Positions 32,659-45,730 of a stretch of DNA of 64,000 nucleotides are shown piece by piece (positions within the stretch are counted from its first letter, which is position 1; each line of letters opens with the position of its first letter). Where the stretch lies: positions 930,001 to 994,000 of the forward strand of contig JAHEWK010000004.1 of assembly GCA_020740775.1 (NCBI GenBank), given 5' to 3'. This stretch comes from Ilyonectria destructans (lineage: Eukaryota > Ascomycota > Sordariomycetes > Hypocreales > Nectriaceae). Under the pieces are notes generated by a model. It saw only the letters and a list, made by a program, of their open reading frames with translations. It did not search any database and was not told the origin of the DNA. Both the position numbers and the translations under genes were made by a program.

Positions 32659-34535
32659 TCAAAGGCTCAAGGGGAACTTCTTGACTTGGAGGGAAGGGTC
32701 GACTTTCGTATTGGCTCCAACACTGCGCTTCGACTTGCTGCTGGCGCTGGAACCAATATCCCACGGTTTGCGCGCAGGTTGGCAGTATGCTACCTTGGGA
32801 GGCACGGTGCCAAACTCGAAGTAGTCGGCGAGGATGTTGCCGACACACGAACCGGCATACATGCCCGCGACTGTGTGTCCCATGGTCTCTTGAACTACTA
32901 ATCCGGAGCCCGGGTGACCGGCACGCATGGTGAGGGCGGCACTCAGGGGCGTGACGGGGTCGAGACGGTTGGACATGAGGAGGAGGGGCGCCGTAGGAAC
33001 GCCTGTTACTCCCTTCTTGTTGGCGGGAGGCGTGGTGAAGGGCCCCTGGAAACGCCAATTGGCTCGGAAGCGCCAGCTCGAGCAACCAAAGCGGATGCTA
33101 GACCAGTATGGCCCCAAGATGCGAGAGCGGGAGACCTGCTGGCGGACATACGACTTCCACCAGGCGAGGTCCTTGGACGTAACATCGTCCCCGTCACCGC
33201 AAATAACGGCGAGACCGGCTTCATCACCTGGACCAACGGCCTTGTTGGCGTTGGTCGCATTGCAGTCGTCGCTGAGTGAAGGAAAGCCTCCGTTGTTAAC
33301 CAAGGCAGCGACGAGAAGTGTCGAGTTGCCAGCGATACCTTCGGCAAGCCCGTAGGCAAGAGTAGGGAAGAGTGCGACAGGGTCGTACAGGGCGGCGGCG
33401 ATGATGTTGCGGACATCACTGCCACTGAGGATGAAGGGGGCGTTTTCATACTGGAGGGCCAAGGGCGACTTGTCGAGGCGGGCCATGTAGGATTCAACGC
33501 GGGCCTTGATATCGCCAGGGCCGGTGTCGTAGGCCTTTCGGAGGACGCAGACGAGAGACCCGACGGTGTAGCAGCCCTTGAAGAAGTTGTAGTAAATTTT
33601 GTCCGTGTCAACGAGGCCGGTAATCCAGCCCTGGTGGCGTGTTAGAAATGGTGGTGACAGTTTGTGGAGGACCTGAGAGACAGATGAATGACACTTACAG
33701 GACCGTTGGAGTAATCGTATGCGTTGGAAACACCATCGAGGACCACCCGACCAACACGACCGGGGAACATGGACGCGAAGTAGTTACCGAGGATAGTTCC
33801 ATACGATAATCCAATGTACTGGAGCCGAGGGAGATCTGGTTTGGTCTTCTCACCCCTCTCAGTGACTTCCTCTCGCTTGGATGTCTTCTTGCGTAGCTCA
33901 TCGATCTTGTCCACCATGGCGACCATGTCGCGCGCCACCGATGCGGTCCCAGCATACCCCATGATTTCACCATGCTCCTCGTCAGACTCTTGGCAAATGT
34001 CGGCGTATGATTCCCTGATAGCGTGATTATACCGAAGGGCATTGGTCCCCTGGTCCAAACTTCCGGCTCCTCGAAGCTGCAATGCCATAGAGTCACGAGC
34101 GAGTGCGCTCTGGAAGCACTGCGACTGCGGCGTGCTGAAGCCGATTCCGCGCGGGTCAAACGAGACGATTTCGTAATGGCGGTTGTTGTCAATCATAGTG
34201 CGCAACTGATTCGCCCTAGCGAGCATGAATTGGATGCCAGGGTTGCCAGGCCCCCCGGGATTCGTGAAGACGGAGCCGCCGAAGGATGCATCGTTGTCAG
34301 ACACGGTGGCGGGGAGCTTTATCATGGCGATTGCAACGGTGCGTTTGTCCGTCTTATCGAGCCAGTTGAGAGGCAGCTTGAGACGAGCGCATTTGTACCC
34401 GCCGTAGCAGTTGTGGTATTGTAAGTCGGCGGTGGGAGTGATGGATTTCCAGTTGAAGGACGTCGTGTCGGTGGCCGCCACTGTGGTGGATGCAACGATG
34501 ATGCTGCTGAGTAGAGTGAGGAGCATTTTGACCAT
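32659..34535 (-). CDS. Secreted TAP-like serine peptidase (alpha/beta hydrolase, S33 type)
   Basis: Exons 34535-33699 and 33630-32659 (intron 68 bp, GTAAGT...CAG, phase 0) give 602 residues. A signal peptide (MVKMLLTLLSSIIVASTTVA) starts the protein; a second in-frame ATG three codons later is possible. The alpha/beta hydrolase core has the oxyanion segment TNPGGPGNPG, the nucleophile elbow GLSYG with S244, and a C-terminal TAP-like domain providing D503 (NRLDPVTP) and H531 (MGHTVAG). Relatives are tripeptidyl aminopeptidases of Streptomyces and many secreted fungal hydrolases. Expected role: extracellular release of short peptides from N-termini. A basic Ser/Lys-rich tail of ~25 residues follows. 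It lies 244 bp from tRNA-Gly. Confidence 0.9.
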
Positions 34536-35264
34536 GATAATAGTATAATGGTGACCTCGTACCATCGGGAATGATAATTATACAAGCCTTAGAATAGGTG
34601 TTTGGGTCTATTACTGCCAATGAAGATGTGATATTGCCTTGAATGCGGTCGAGAAAGAAAACACTGTTGCAAGGTCCATCACGGCAGGATTGCACAGGAC
34701 ATGGCGTGTAATTTACATCTCTGGAAGGAGGGCAATTGACTTAACGGAAGGTGGATGAGGGCTCCTGGAGACCCTTCAGCAAGAGCCATGATGGAGTGAG
34801 CTCGGATCTTCATCGCGGCCAAGGAATTGACGAACGAACGGCCCTATCGCCGCCGGTCTTTTCTACTTACGCCTCGCCATCTAGATCATAGTTCTCGCGA
34901 CTCTTTAGCAACTAGCCTTGATGATACGATCCGACACCGTCACTGGCTCCCAAAGTTCACCACTTGTTCCTACCAAGACTACATTCACGATGGCCTTGTC
35001 GCGGCTTGTCATACTAAGAGCCAATGGAAGTGGAACACCAAGACATTACAGAACCATACAAGTTTTTTTCTTTCATACCATACTCAAACAAGAACCAGCC
35101 AACCAAAGGCACAAATAACCAGCCCCAATTCCCTCCCAGTCAACATTTTGGTCATATGCAGAACAGACTGAGTGGATAAGTCACTGCCAACATTTTCCGT
35201 CTTCCCTTCCAAGATGACCAATGTCCAACACAGAATATTCGCCATAAGATATCCCGCTTCACAG
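34536..35264. other. Intergenic region between the peptidase and the giant gene
   Basis: 729 bp with the peptidase promoter and the 3' UTR of the giant minus-strand gene. No gene or repeat supported. Confidence 0.5.
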
Positions 35265-38200
35265 CTACTCTGATCCGCTGCCAGACTCACCCGCGGAGCG
35301 ACTTCTACTGCTGCCATATTCCGACTCGTCGTACACAATGTTATCGTCGCATGCATCGCTGTCCGCTGCCGTATTGGCGCCCATGTCATCCACACCATGG
35401 TAGTCATCGTCATCCGCGTAACTCGGGGAATCGGTGCCGGGCTTGTGTGTGACAGGAGCGAACACCAAGTCTCTCTGGTCTGGAGTCTCCTGCTCGGTCT
35501 GGTTGAAGAAGGGATGCTCCGACTGAAGAGGCTTGCCTTGGCTGACGAATCCCATCGGGCTGTGTGCGAAGTCCTGACCACGACGGCGGACCGCAAGCCA
35601 CTCTTGCATGAAGGTCAAGGGCCTGCTAGCAAACTTGATTTCGTCCACCTGAACCGTAGGTGTCGATCGCAGGCCACCCTCTGGCACCACCTCGTCGCCG
35701 GCGCCGTCCATCGCCATCACAACATCCAGGTCCTCGTTTTCCACGACACCTTCTTGAATACCAATCAGCTCGCACATGTATTTGTACTCGCTCCATTCGA
35801 AGTAGAGACGGCCGGCGAAAACACCAAGCTCGACGCGAAGCCACTCTGGAGCGATCCATTCCTTGGGAAGTGGTGGGACGCTGTAGTAGGTCAAGTCGTT
35901 GAATTGAAGCATTTTGCGGGTAATCGGCGCAGCATAAGTGAGGAGGTACGTCTTAAATGCGATATCCGGATCCCGCAGCATGGGGATGAGGGCATCTGCC
36001 TCTTCAGGAATGATAACGACAGCCGTGTCCGCGATGGGGCTCCAAAGTAGCCAGTTCACCGGCCGCTGTGTCTTCCGTTAGTTCGCTGCATCTTGCACCA
36101 TTGCATAAGATAACTTACCAAAAAGTTGTCCATTGCATTATCAAGCTTCTGCTTGATCGTCTTGTCAAACTCGCCCGTCACAAACAGCTTCGACTCTGTG
36201 GCGTTCCGCGAGACCCTGAATTTGCGACCAAGCCCCGTCTTGGACAGGGACGAAAACACATGGGTGAAGTAATGAGCGTCTGCTGGCATTCGCCCTGTTC
36301 GCGCAAAGATCTCCAGGTCGGGATGAAGCCCCGGGAATGAATGCGCTGCGTAGTGATACGGCTTCTTCACCTGTCTCACCGATTCCACCTCAAATGCGAC
36401 CTCTCGCTCCTGTTCGACTTGCTGCAGCGCTGAGGAGTGGACCGCTCGTCCATTATCATGAAATCTCTTTCGTCGGGAGTTAAGTTCTTTCATGAACCCC
36501 TTGAGATGTCCGTTTGCTGACTCCTTTGGCGCGAATGTGCGCGCCTTCGGTTTCGGGTCGTACAACTGCTGGAGCGTCTGTTGCTCATCTTGCTTGATTG
36601 TAGCAACGTACTTCTCCCGCTGTGGCTTGATCGTCAAGAACATGGGGTTGTCCAATGAAGCTTGCATACGGCGGCAGTAGTCGACTCCTTGAGAGTAGAA
36701 CAGTGGTTGTAGTTGTTCAATACTTTCGCAGGTGTTGTCAAGGAGCCATTCGATACTGTATCCATGTTAGTCAGTTCCTTGAGCCAAGGCACACTAGTCT
36801 TACACATCACTAGAGTCAACTGGGTCATGAATGGTTTTCCCTTGCAAATCTGCGATACCCTGATGGACCTCGGGTGGAACAAAGAACGTCACTGATTGAG
36901 TTGTTCCAAGCTGACGTAGACGCATGGCGGCTGAGCTTTTGTTAGTTTAGAACAAGTGAACAATACATCTTAACCAACCTTGAACTGTATGATCTTTTGT
37001 TTGGCCAAGGCCAAGTGTGAGAGCTCCTCGAGCATGTGGCGGGATTTTGAGATCAGTGCCACGAGTGTGAGCCTAGAGAGATGTCAGCTTCGAGTTCAAG
37101 ACAATTGCAAAAGGAACTTACTTCGTCAAGGTATACCAAGCATGATCCCAGATCGTCCGCAAATGGTGACGCGAGGAGGGGCGTTCTTCTTCCCTGCTTG
37201 GTAACAATCCAAGGCTTGTTCCTTTCGTCAAAGAACATGGCTGCAAGAGCACCTCCATCGATCTTCAGCCACTCTTCAGCCAGGGTAGCGTTGTTCATTT
37301 CAAGAATCTGAGCGCCTGCGTCGATCAAGACGCGAATTGATCTCTCCTTCAGCCCATGAAGTAGATCAAGCTCCGATGCTCTTCCTGTGAACCTGTTTCT
37401 CTTCAACTGATGAGGCAAGACACATTGGCGGTTGCGTGGGTGCAGAAGGTATGTCAAAACTTCAGCGCTTGTGTGCAGCAAACTTGGCAGATCTTGCTGC
37501 TCGATGTTCAGAGGCAACATGGTTCTATTGTCGTTGGTGCCACTGAAGCCTGTAGTCAATGGCTTGGTCGTTGGCTTCTTGGAGTTGTTGGGTTCGTCAG
37601 CCACCTGAAACAATGGAATGTCCCAGGCATTGGATTGTAGTTTGACCTTGAATTGCTTCGCGTGTCTTGGGAAGACGAAGTTGTTCAAGAAATAGTCAAT
37701 GACCACTCCATTGTATCTGGCGTTCTTCCAAATCTCCACCAGCTGAATTTCGTCATCCACGTTGATTGAATTCCAGGCTCGGAGGGAAGATGGGTAATTA
37801 TCGATGCTCGTTGCCCACTTGTCGTACTCTGCCGATGGGTCATCTGATTTGAGAATGTGCTCAAGGCACTGTTTGAGCTGAGCCAAGTTGACACCGTCGT
37901 AGTAGAAAGCCAAGCATGTGAGTAGGATTGCAACGTCAGGGTGACCCCATTCAGACTGCTCACTCGGGACACCTTTTGCATGAAAAGGAACTGCAATCGG
38001 GTCGCGGTTTGGGTGAAGGCCGTACTCCACGTTCCATCTCTTCCTCAATGTTGTCATCAAGATTCGACTGACAAGAAGTCCACGGAGGAGATAGATTGTC
38101 TGTCGAAGATTGGGCCGATCAGGACAGAGCTTTTGGATTCGATTGAAACTAGAGTTTCTGGGTCTGGCGGCAGAGATGAAATCTTTGATGGCCACTCTGT

Positions 38201-41200
38201 CCGCTTGTGGCATCGCGTGGATGGACATCGGAAGAATGCCACCCAAGCCTCGGCAAATATCAGCCGTCACTCGTCGAATCAACTCATCTTCAACGTCATG
38301 TCGGAGGAAGTAAATCAGTGGAAACCCTGACCTCATCCTTCTAATTATGCTGATGGAGTGAGGGAAAGCGAAACAGAGTTCTGACACATGTGCATCCACG
38401 AGTCGTAAAACTGCTTCGGCAACGAGCCATCGATCGGGATGACCGTCAACAGTCATCTGCGAGCCAGATGGATAGATCAGCTGAGTTCGTACCGCCAAAG
38501 TGTAGTCAGACTCATCGAGAATATCTCGTGAGACCCTTGTGAGCCAATTCTGGACATTTATCATCGGCCGAGCGTGCTGGATTTGATCATCAACAAGACG
38601 CTGGCATCCACTGAGCATAAAGGACATCGTATGATCAGGTTGGCAGATCATTATCCCCGCCGAATTCATCATGTCCTTGTGGATTCCCAAGTAAGCTTTG
38701 ATTGACTCGTTTGTCGTTGACGTCCTTCGAGAGAAGGGAACGTGTCGAATTTGACGCCCGAGTATGCCACCGAGCCTGGATTGGAGCAATTGGGAAGTCT
38801 GCTGGAGCAATGCCTTTGGAACAATAACTCGCACGAGTCTTGTTTTGTCGGCAAGAGCAGCAGCAACCATCGGAATGATGCAAGAGGTTTTGCCTAAAAT
38901 AATTGTCAGCTCATTGCCATCACTGATGAGACCTTCAAATAGAACCCAGGTCAGAGAGCCAAATGTGCTCTAGAACTGAATGACTGGAACATACCTTGTC
39001 CCATGTTCATCTGAAGGACCGAATTCGACCCTGACTCGGGAGAGATTGTTGCCAAAGCGACATCGATCTGAACGGGGCGGATCATCAGGTTAGATTCAAT
39101 CTCCAACAACAACCAGTCAGGGTGATCATCCGGATTCCAGTTGGAATGGCCTTTGTTCGCATTCTCTTCGTAGTATTGTCCAGTGGCGTTCTTCAGGGCA
39201 AGGTCGTGAAGACGGATTTCCCGCTGAAGGACTGTGACCATCACGCCCAATTTGATCAACTCCTTTCGAAAGCCGCTTCCAAAGAGGTCTTGGGAGGAGA
39301 TGGAGCTTAGCTGTCCCAGGAGTGAGCCTTTCGTCACTACTGGCCAAAGGCCTCCTGCCTTGAGCCACTCGATCTGTCTCACAGAACAAGTTTGGCTCAC
39401 AGCATTGAGAGCGTAGCAGATTTTCGCGAAAGAGCCATTAAGACTTCGAGAGACTGCCACAATCGATGATTCCCTTGTACGAACTAGCTCGCTGTTTGCG
39501 TCCGCTGAAGGATTAAGGCGTCTAAATGCCGCCAGACTTTTCTGAAGGTCCTCTGCGTAGCGTCGTCGTTGAGCAGAGCTTGAGTTCTCCAAAGGCTTAG
39601 AAATCATCTCCAACTCCAAAGTTGACCTGTTGATGTCATCAGGCGTTGGCAGAGGTGTAGAAGCATACTTCTTGCCTGCTGAAGCATGACGATACCCGAC
39701 CTGTCGCCTCCCGGAAGTAAGGTTCGTATTTGCTGGCCAAACAAGTTGCTTCATGCCCTGTTGTACGAAGTCATTTTGAGATATGAATGGCTGATTGTTA
39801 AATGGCTGATTGTTAAATGGCTGATTCGCAGGCTTTTCGAAGGGACGTGAAATCGGTGGAGGGGTCAGAGGCTTCAATAGCAGTTGGTTCAGGTCAAGTA
39901 CTTCTTTCCCACGAAGCCTTGTGGGATAGATTTCTTCGGATAAAACTGTTGCAGGCAGTTCGTAAGCGACCTTGGATGTTCGTCGATCCAAGATCTTTTG
40001 GACTCCCCGCAAATGCTTTGTCAAATCCATGTTCATGTAGAGGCGTCTCCATTCCGGGCGGACTGCCTCCAGCGCCGAGGGGAGGTCAATCAACACAGAA
40101 CGATCAAGCCCGCGAATGCTCGGCTCCAGACATGGCCACTGTTCCAAAAGGAATTTTGCAAAGAATTTGCAGTCATCTTCCGCCGTTCGTTCGTGTTTAG
40201 ATCGCTCAGATTGCCATTTTCGTTGCTGCTTTGCGCTCGCAAACTCTCGCAGCCCAGCTGTATCGTCTTCGGGAGCTGGTGTTGCGAAACGCTTGAGCAC
40301 CTGGAGGATCTGATCCAATTGGGGTACTTGATCGGGCTGGAAATTATTGTATTCCATCCACCCAGGCGTTTCCATATGCCGAAGTTCCTTAAAGACGGCA
40401 AAAGCGACCAGAGTACGAATAAGCGGCATATCAGCATCGAGGCGGAAAGCTATTGGCGCCAGCAAGAACATGAGGTTATATCGGCCAGGGACCTTTTGAG
40501 CAAATTTGACGAGAGAACCCCAATTCCGGACAACGTCCACTTTGAGTCGGTCGCTTAAAGAGCCTTTCTTAAAAGCTGAGCCAAAGCCACCCACCAGGTT
40601 CTGAGCTGCAAGACGTTGAACCAGGTTCTCTGTTGTTTCCAAACTTCGAGGCCATGTCCGAATCAAGTGGACGATTTCCAGTACATTTCGGTGTCTGGTA
40701 TTTGTATGCGACGGCCGGTCGCGTGGATGGTAGATGCTCACGGCAGGCAACGGGCGATCGCTTGCTTCTCCGACGTATCTTTCAAAAGCTTGATGTCGAA
40801 GGAGCGCCCGAGTGTGCAAATGGGCGTCACCTGATGACGGAAGTACTTTGTGCTGAACAGTCTGTTCCGAGAACGCCGCGAGTCCTTTGGAGACCTCTAG
40901 AATGTGCTCCACAATTGGTCTAAGGGCCGAGCTTTGAATAGTCACCGGCAGCGTTTCAATCCAGTGATCTGTTCGCATGAAACGTAGGTCTCGAGGGTAG
41001 TATTCACGTCGGGGAGTGAGTCGAGAAATCGATTCCAAAATTTCCATTGGCATTTGGGACAGAGGAGCCCATGGCTGCGATATGCCCGACTGCAACCACC
41101 CAATCGCCTCTTCAGTTCCTGTTCGACCGGTAAGAGGATCAGGAAGAACGAAAGATGTGCAGGCGTGAAGCAAGGCCTTGGTGTACACTAATACCGGTTC

Positions 41201-44200
41201 AGCAGCACAGTCTACTCTTCCCAAGGTTTCGTTGATTGAGTATCTTCCGTATGAGCCGTTAGGGTCAATTCGGACTGCAACATGACATTCGTCTGACTTT
41301 GCGAGGGCAAGCTTCCCGAGGGGGACAAGGATAGACCGATGCATGGGGTTTGAAATGCTTCGCAAGACAAGTTTGCTTTGCAAACCATACCAGGTCCCGG
41401 CATCTTGGTTGCGATCGATCTCGCACTGAAGCTGGGGAGATTGCAGTGACAGTTGGTTGTTGACATGGAACAAAATTTGAAGTCGCGGCAACTCGACCTG
41501 AAGGCGTCTACCTCCCCCAGGCTGGACAACCATGATGTGCTGACAGGACTCGAATGAGTCAAGAATCCGAGTGGCCCGAGTGAAAAGTGGGCTGTAGGGG
41601 TTTACAACTTTGTCGTAAATTGTTTGGTTCCCGTGGTAGCGCATCCGGGTGCATGTCCTATCTCGCAGCTTCAGTGTATACCCTCTGAAGGGCCGATTTG
41701 GCCACGGACTCTGGCGCTTCGTGATCAGCACCTCTCCGTTTCTGAGATTTCTAAACGGTGTTAATATAGGAATTCAACTTTTGGTTCGGAGTAGATATGT
41801 GCCTTACAGCCAATGGAAGCAGTCATCAAGTAACGGTCCCGGTAAGTCCCAGTTCCCGCCATTCCGAAACGTCTCCCTTGGGATTAGCTGAAGCGAGTAG
41901 GGCTGCTGGAACGCTCTGATAACCATATTTCCAGAAGGCGAAAATCCAACATGAACCTTGAAGTTTTTGGGCTTCACACAAAGAGCTATAGTAGAATATT
42001 AGTGGCGGTACACAATCAATTGGCTGGAGCGGGGAGAGTTACCGTATTGCATTCGTGGACGGTCCGACGGGTACGTGAGAAGTACCTGGTCTCCAAAAAG
42101 CTCATTCAAAATGAGGCACTTCCTGCGGTCCTTGGGGAGTTTCTTTAAAGAGTCAGCACGTGCCTTTCCAAGTTGAGCAGCGTCTCAGCCAAGTGGTAAC
42201 ACTCGCGATGGACGAACTTACCCCCATGGGAGATCCATCAACAAGCAGCACGCCCTCAACACAGTTATACAAAACAGATTGCGCATTTGTGTCCTCGCTT
42301 GCTGTTGCACGGCATGAAATCCAGCCCGGTGCCTCAAGCGTGATGTGAGAAAACCTTCTCGCACACTGTTCCTCTTCAGGCCACATTTCCTTCAGAGAAG
42401 ACCCAAACACATCTGGCCTCGACAAAATCGCACTGGTGATGCTTTGACAAAGAGTGTGTGACAATCTCATGTCCCGAATGACAGCATATTGCAGAGTTGT
42501 AGGCAGCGATTTCAGCTCGACGACCAAGCTGTCCTGTACCATAACACTCCCTTGGATAAATGATTCCATAGAAGCGTCATCGAGCTCCAAACCGCGAATA
42601 ATATGAAGTGCGAAGGTTTGTTTACACAACAAACCAGCCCACAAAGCGTACTGTTGGAAACGCTGAGCTGTTTCGGAGTCGGTGACCTTGTACGTTTCCG
42701 CACGGAGGATTTTGAACCATCGAACACAAATACATCTAGCCCGAGCCAGCAGAGACAACGCTGCCCGAACGATGCAGTTCATGTTTGCAGCCATAGAAAG
42801 ATCGACAATTCGTAAGCTCAGTGAGATAACAGTCTCCATGAGATACGTCTCTCTCCAATTTGCAGACAAAGTATCCAGACGGTGCGCCAGCTGCTCGATG
42901 AGCTTTTCGCAAAATGAGCTATCTCGAAAAGCGGCGTGAACTAATCGAAAAGGGTCTTGCTCATCTCCACGAGGACCGCATTGAGCAGTCAAGTGGGCAA
43001 GGAGAAGCATAGTAGCCTCATTCGAGAAGTTAAGATTGGCTGAGCCGAGTTCTGTCAAGATGGATGGCCATCGACGAGACTTTCCAGAGGCAATTGTCTG
43101 AAAAGCGAGGTACTCGTGAGCACTAATACCTGAAGGACACTTTGATGCTGTCGAAGCGATCTCGTATGAAGATGGCCCATGGACATTGTCGACGAAAGCC
43201 GAATCTTGAAGCAGCTTCGAGAATGGAGAAGAGTTGGGTATCTGAAGCTTGACGTGGGACAGAAATGTCGGGCGTGGGCTTCGACCGCTAGGCCAGGTTT
43301 TCGTTTCATCGTCGAAGAAGGTTAATCTCAAGCCATTTGGACGGCAAACGCCATCTTTTCCATTTGAACTTTCCCATTCAACTGGAAAGTACAAAGATGC
43401 ATAGTGCGTGGTCAAGACTGTAAGCTTTTGGTTAGTTCAGCTCCACCCCAATGGAGAGGGAATCTTACATGGTTTGGTCCTGGATGCCAAGGAACAGCTC
43501 ATGGTGATCTCGTTGGTAAAGTCGCTGAGCTGCTCATAGTCTCTGATAAAACACCTCGGTTTCGTGTCGTCCTTGAAAAAAGGAATGGCCAATGTGGCAA
43601 TCAATCGCCAAGTTGTATCTCGGTAGGTGGCCAAAGGCCCCGGGCACGCCAGCTCAAAAACAACAGCTTTGGCAACCACTGGATCTGATGGGAGTGGATG
43701 TTCGTACGCTCTGATATGCATCCTCGCCAGTTCTTGTATCATACGGCAGCGATTACAACTCTTGGAGTGAATTCCGCGACCAAGTGGGTTGTCTTCATCG
43801 ACGATATAGAGACAAGCGGCGTCCTCGATTCTCCTTGAGAGGGCGGCGTACTCTTCGGACTTGATCTTCCATTCTTTCTCCTTTGCAATTCGCATTCTCT
43901 CAGCTTGTTGCTCAATCTCTTCATGAAGGTCTTTCAACAGGGCTGACTCTGGAGACTCTTCGTAGAATCTGTGGCCAAATGATCCACGTACTGGATCCCC
44001 AAAGATGTCCGGGGCGGATTTTTCACATGTCGCGATTCTGGCCTGAAGGTAGAGCTGTATTCCCTGCACTCGTTCCATGTCGTCGAAATTCGAAGCCAGT
44101 AAAACATCCAGCATGTTGGGGAGGAATACGGGATGATATTCTCGCAACAGTGGGTAAAGACCGCAGGCATCCTTGTCCATCTTGACCCAAAGGTCCATGA

Positions 44201-45730
44201 TGTTGAGAATCGCAGTACTCATCAGCTGGGGATTGTTCCGGTACAACTTCGTAGCCTGTTCCAAATAGCCGTGGATTCTTTGAGAAGCTTGACCGATGAC
44301 TTTTCGCTGTTCGCGGGCTGACGATGACGGTGGCTCAAGGCAAAACTGCTCGGAGGCCATTTCACTGTCGACCAACTCGCCATGAAGTTGAGCGAATGAA
44401 TTGAGGTGCTTTTTTGCGGCCTCATCCACACTCATATTGAAAAATTCAGTCTCACGTTTTCGGGGCTTAGCCCACCCAGCCATAATATCCTGAAGGTGCT
44501 GGCCACTGACATGCAAGTCAAGGAGCAAATCCGTCGGGGATGCTTGGCGCGGGAGGGAGGGAATTTTCTTCTCCATATTGAGCTTCTGACGTTTCCAGGA
44601 AGCCTCGATGAATTCCGATGCAGCATTGACGGCTCTCCTTAGGCATGGTTCCGATCGAATAAAGAGGTACTCAATGCGAATCAAGGTGCTGGGACTCGAT
44701 GCACGATCCTTGTCGACCTCGAGTTTGACAATCCGCCGACAAATCTTCTTTTTGAGGTAATCCATGCGTTCAATGCTGGTTTCTGAGCCCTTAAAGCTGA
44801 AGAGGAACTCGGCAAGAACCTGCAAGACGAAGAACTTGTACTCAGCACGACCAATTTCACCACCCATCCGAGCAGAGAGGAAACGCGCGATTGCCACACG
44901 CAAGACAAGCCAGTACGGCAACCGCCTCCAAGGGCTCTTTGCATTCTTCCAGCACACATCGTCTCGGATCTTCTTTTGTAGAAGCGTGGGTGCGAATCGA
45001 CGGCCGTTGGATTCAAGAAACCCCATCAACATGGAACTGACCAAGGCAGGCTCAGGAGTATTGCGATACTCGACGATGGTGGCTCCAGCCTTGAACGTGT
45101 GTGCAGAAAAGTCCTGGATGGATTCGCGAGATGCGTTTTCAATGAATGACGAAAAATTGTTAATGAAGCCATCATCGAAAAAGGTTTCCATTGAGACGGC
45201 AACGGCGCATCCAGGGAAGTCCCACTGGAGGGCGTTCTCGGCAGCGAGGATATCCTCGTTTCGGGCGGAGGTTTCGAAAGCCTCGATAATGACGGATGCT
45301 CCAAGAACAGGACTATCTGAAGTTAGTGATGATACGGTTGGTTCAGAGCTGTCACAACTCACTCCCTTGAGCGCCGAATGTACAAGGCGCAGTTCTGGCA
45401 TTGAACGTAGACGACGAGAAAGTCGAATTCTCCAAGGCTGTTCAACTCCCTTGCAAGAACAGATCGATCAACCCGTCCGCCGAAATGGACGTTTTTGGTA
45501 GCCTGAATACTGCGACTAACAGCAGCCCAGGTCGGCCCAGAACTCTTGTTGTCGGGAATGTCTCGTAGGGTCCTGATAGCTCCCAAAACGCGGTCTATGA
45601 GTGCATTCTCGATTTCGACAAGATTCGGGTCTTCGCGGTGAGGTAGTTGGGGGGGCAAAACGAGGTGATTGTACAGTGCCTCGTTGACAGACAGATCCGC
45701 ATGCTTATGGGGTGCGGTTGGGGTCGCCAT
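35265..45730 (-). CDS. Giant DUF6606/DUF3638/DUF3645 P-loop protein, 3,290 residues
   Basis: Eleven exons: 45730-45363, 45312-43469, 43417-42222, 42142-42043, 41985-41808, 41750-38995, 38893-37122, 37072-36979, 36930-36804, 36755-36119, 36065-35265. All joins keep frame; introns are 48-101 bp. The N-terminal ~300 residues match DUF6606. A DUF3638 segment around residues 2110-2340 includes LQMNMGQGKTS, a Walker A-like loop (G2146-T2150). DUF3645 (GVPSEQSEWGHPDVAILLT) lies near 2450, and YLDEAHTRGTDLKIP gives a DEAH box at 2737-2740. The tail is acidic and Ser-rich. The family is widespread in fungi and of unknown function. The motifs suggest a nucleotide-driven superfamily-2/SecA-like motor, which is inference. 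Exon 2's acceptor (ATAG) was chosen to avoid an in-frame stop. No signal peptide or membrane segments. Confidence 0.9.
39786..39830 (-). repeat. Coding minisatellite, three 15-bp units (NNQPF)
   Basis: Two perfect and one degenerate 15-bp units (+ strand AATGGCTGATTGTTA at 39786 and 39801, then 39816-39830) encode consecutive NQPFN-type pentapeptides in the giant protein. The spot lies in a hydrophilic linker between conserved parts, where length variation would be tolerated. Confidence 0.9.

Noticed and set aside
32659..34535. TAP-like peptidase considered as a lipase or epoxide hydrolase
   Set aside because: The C-terminal NRLDPVTP and MGHTVAG blocks and the TNPGGPG segment are those of TAP-like S33 peptidases.
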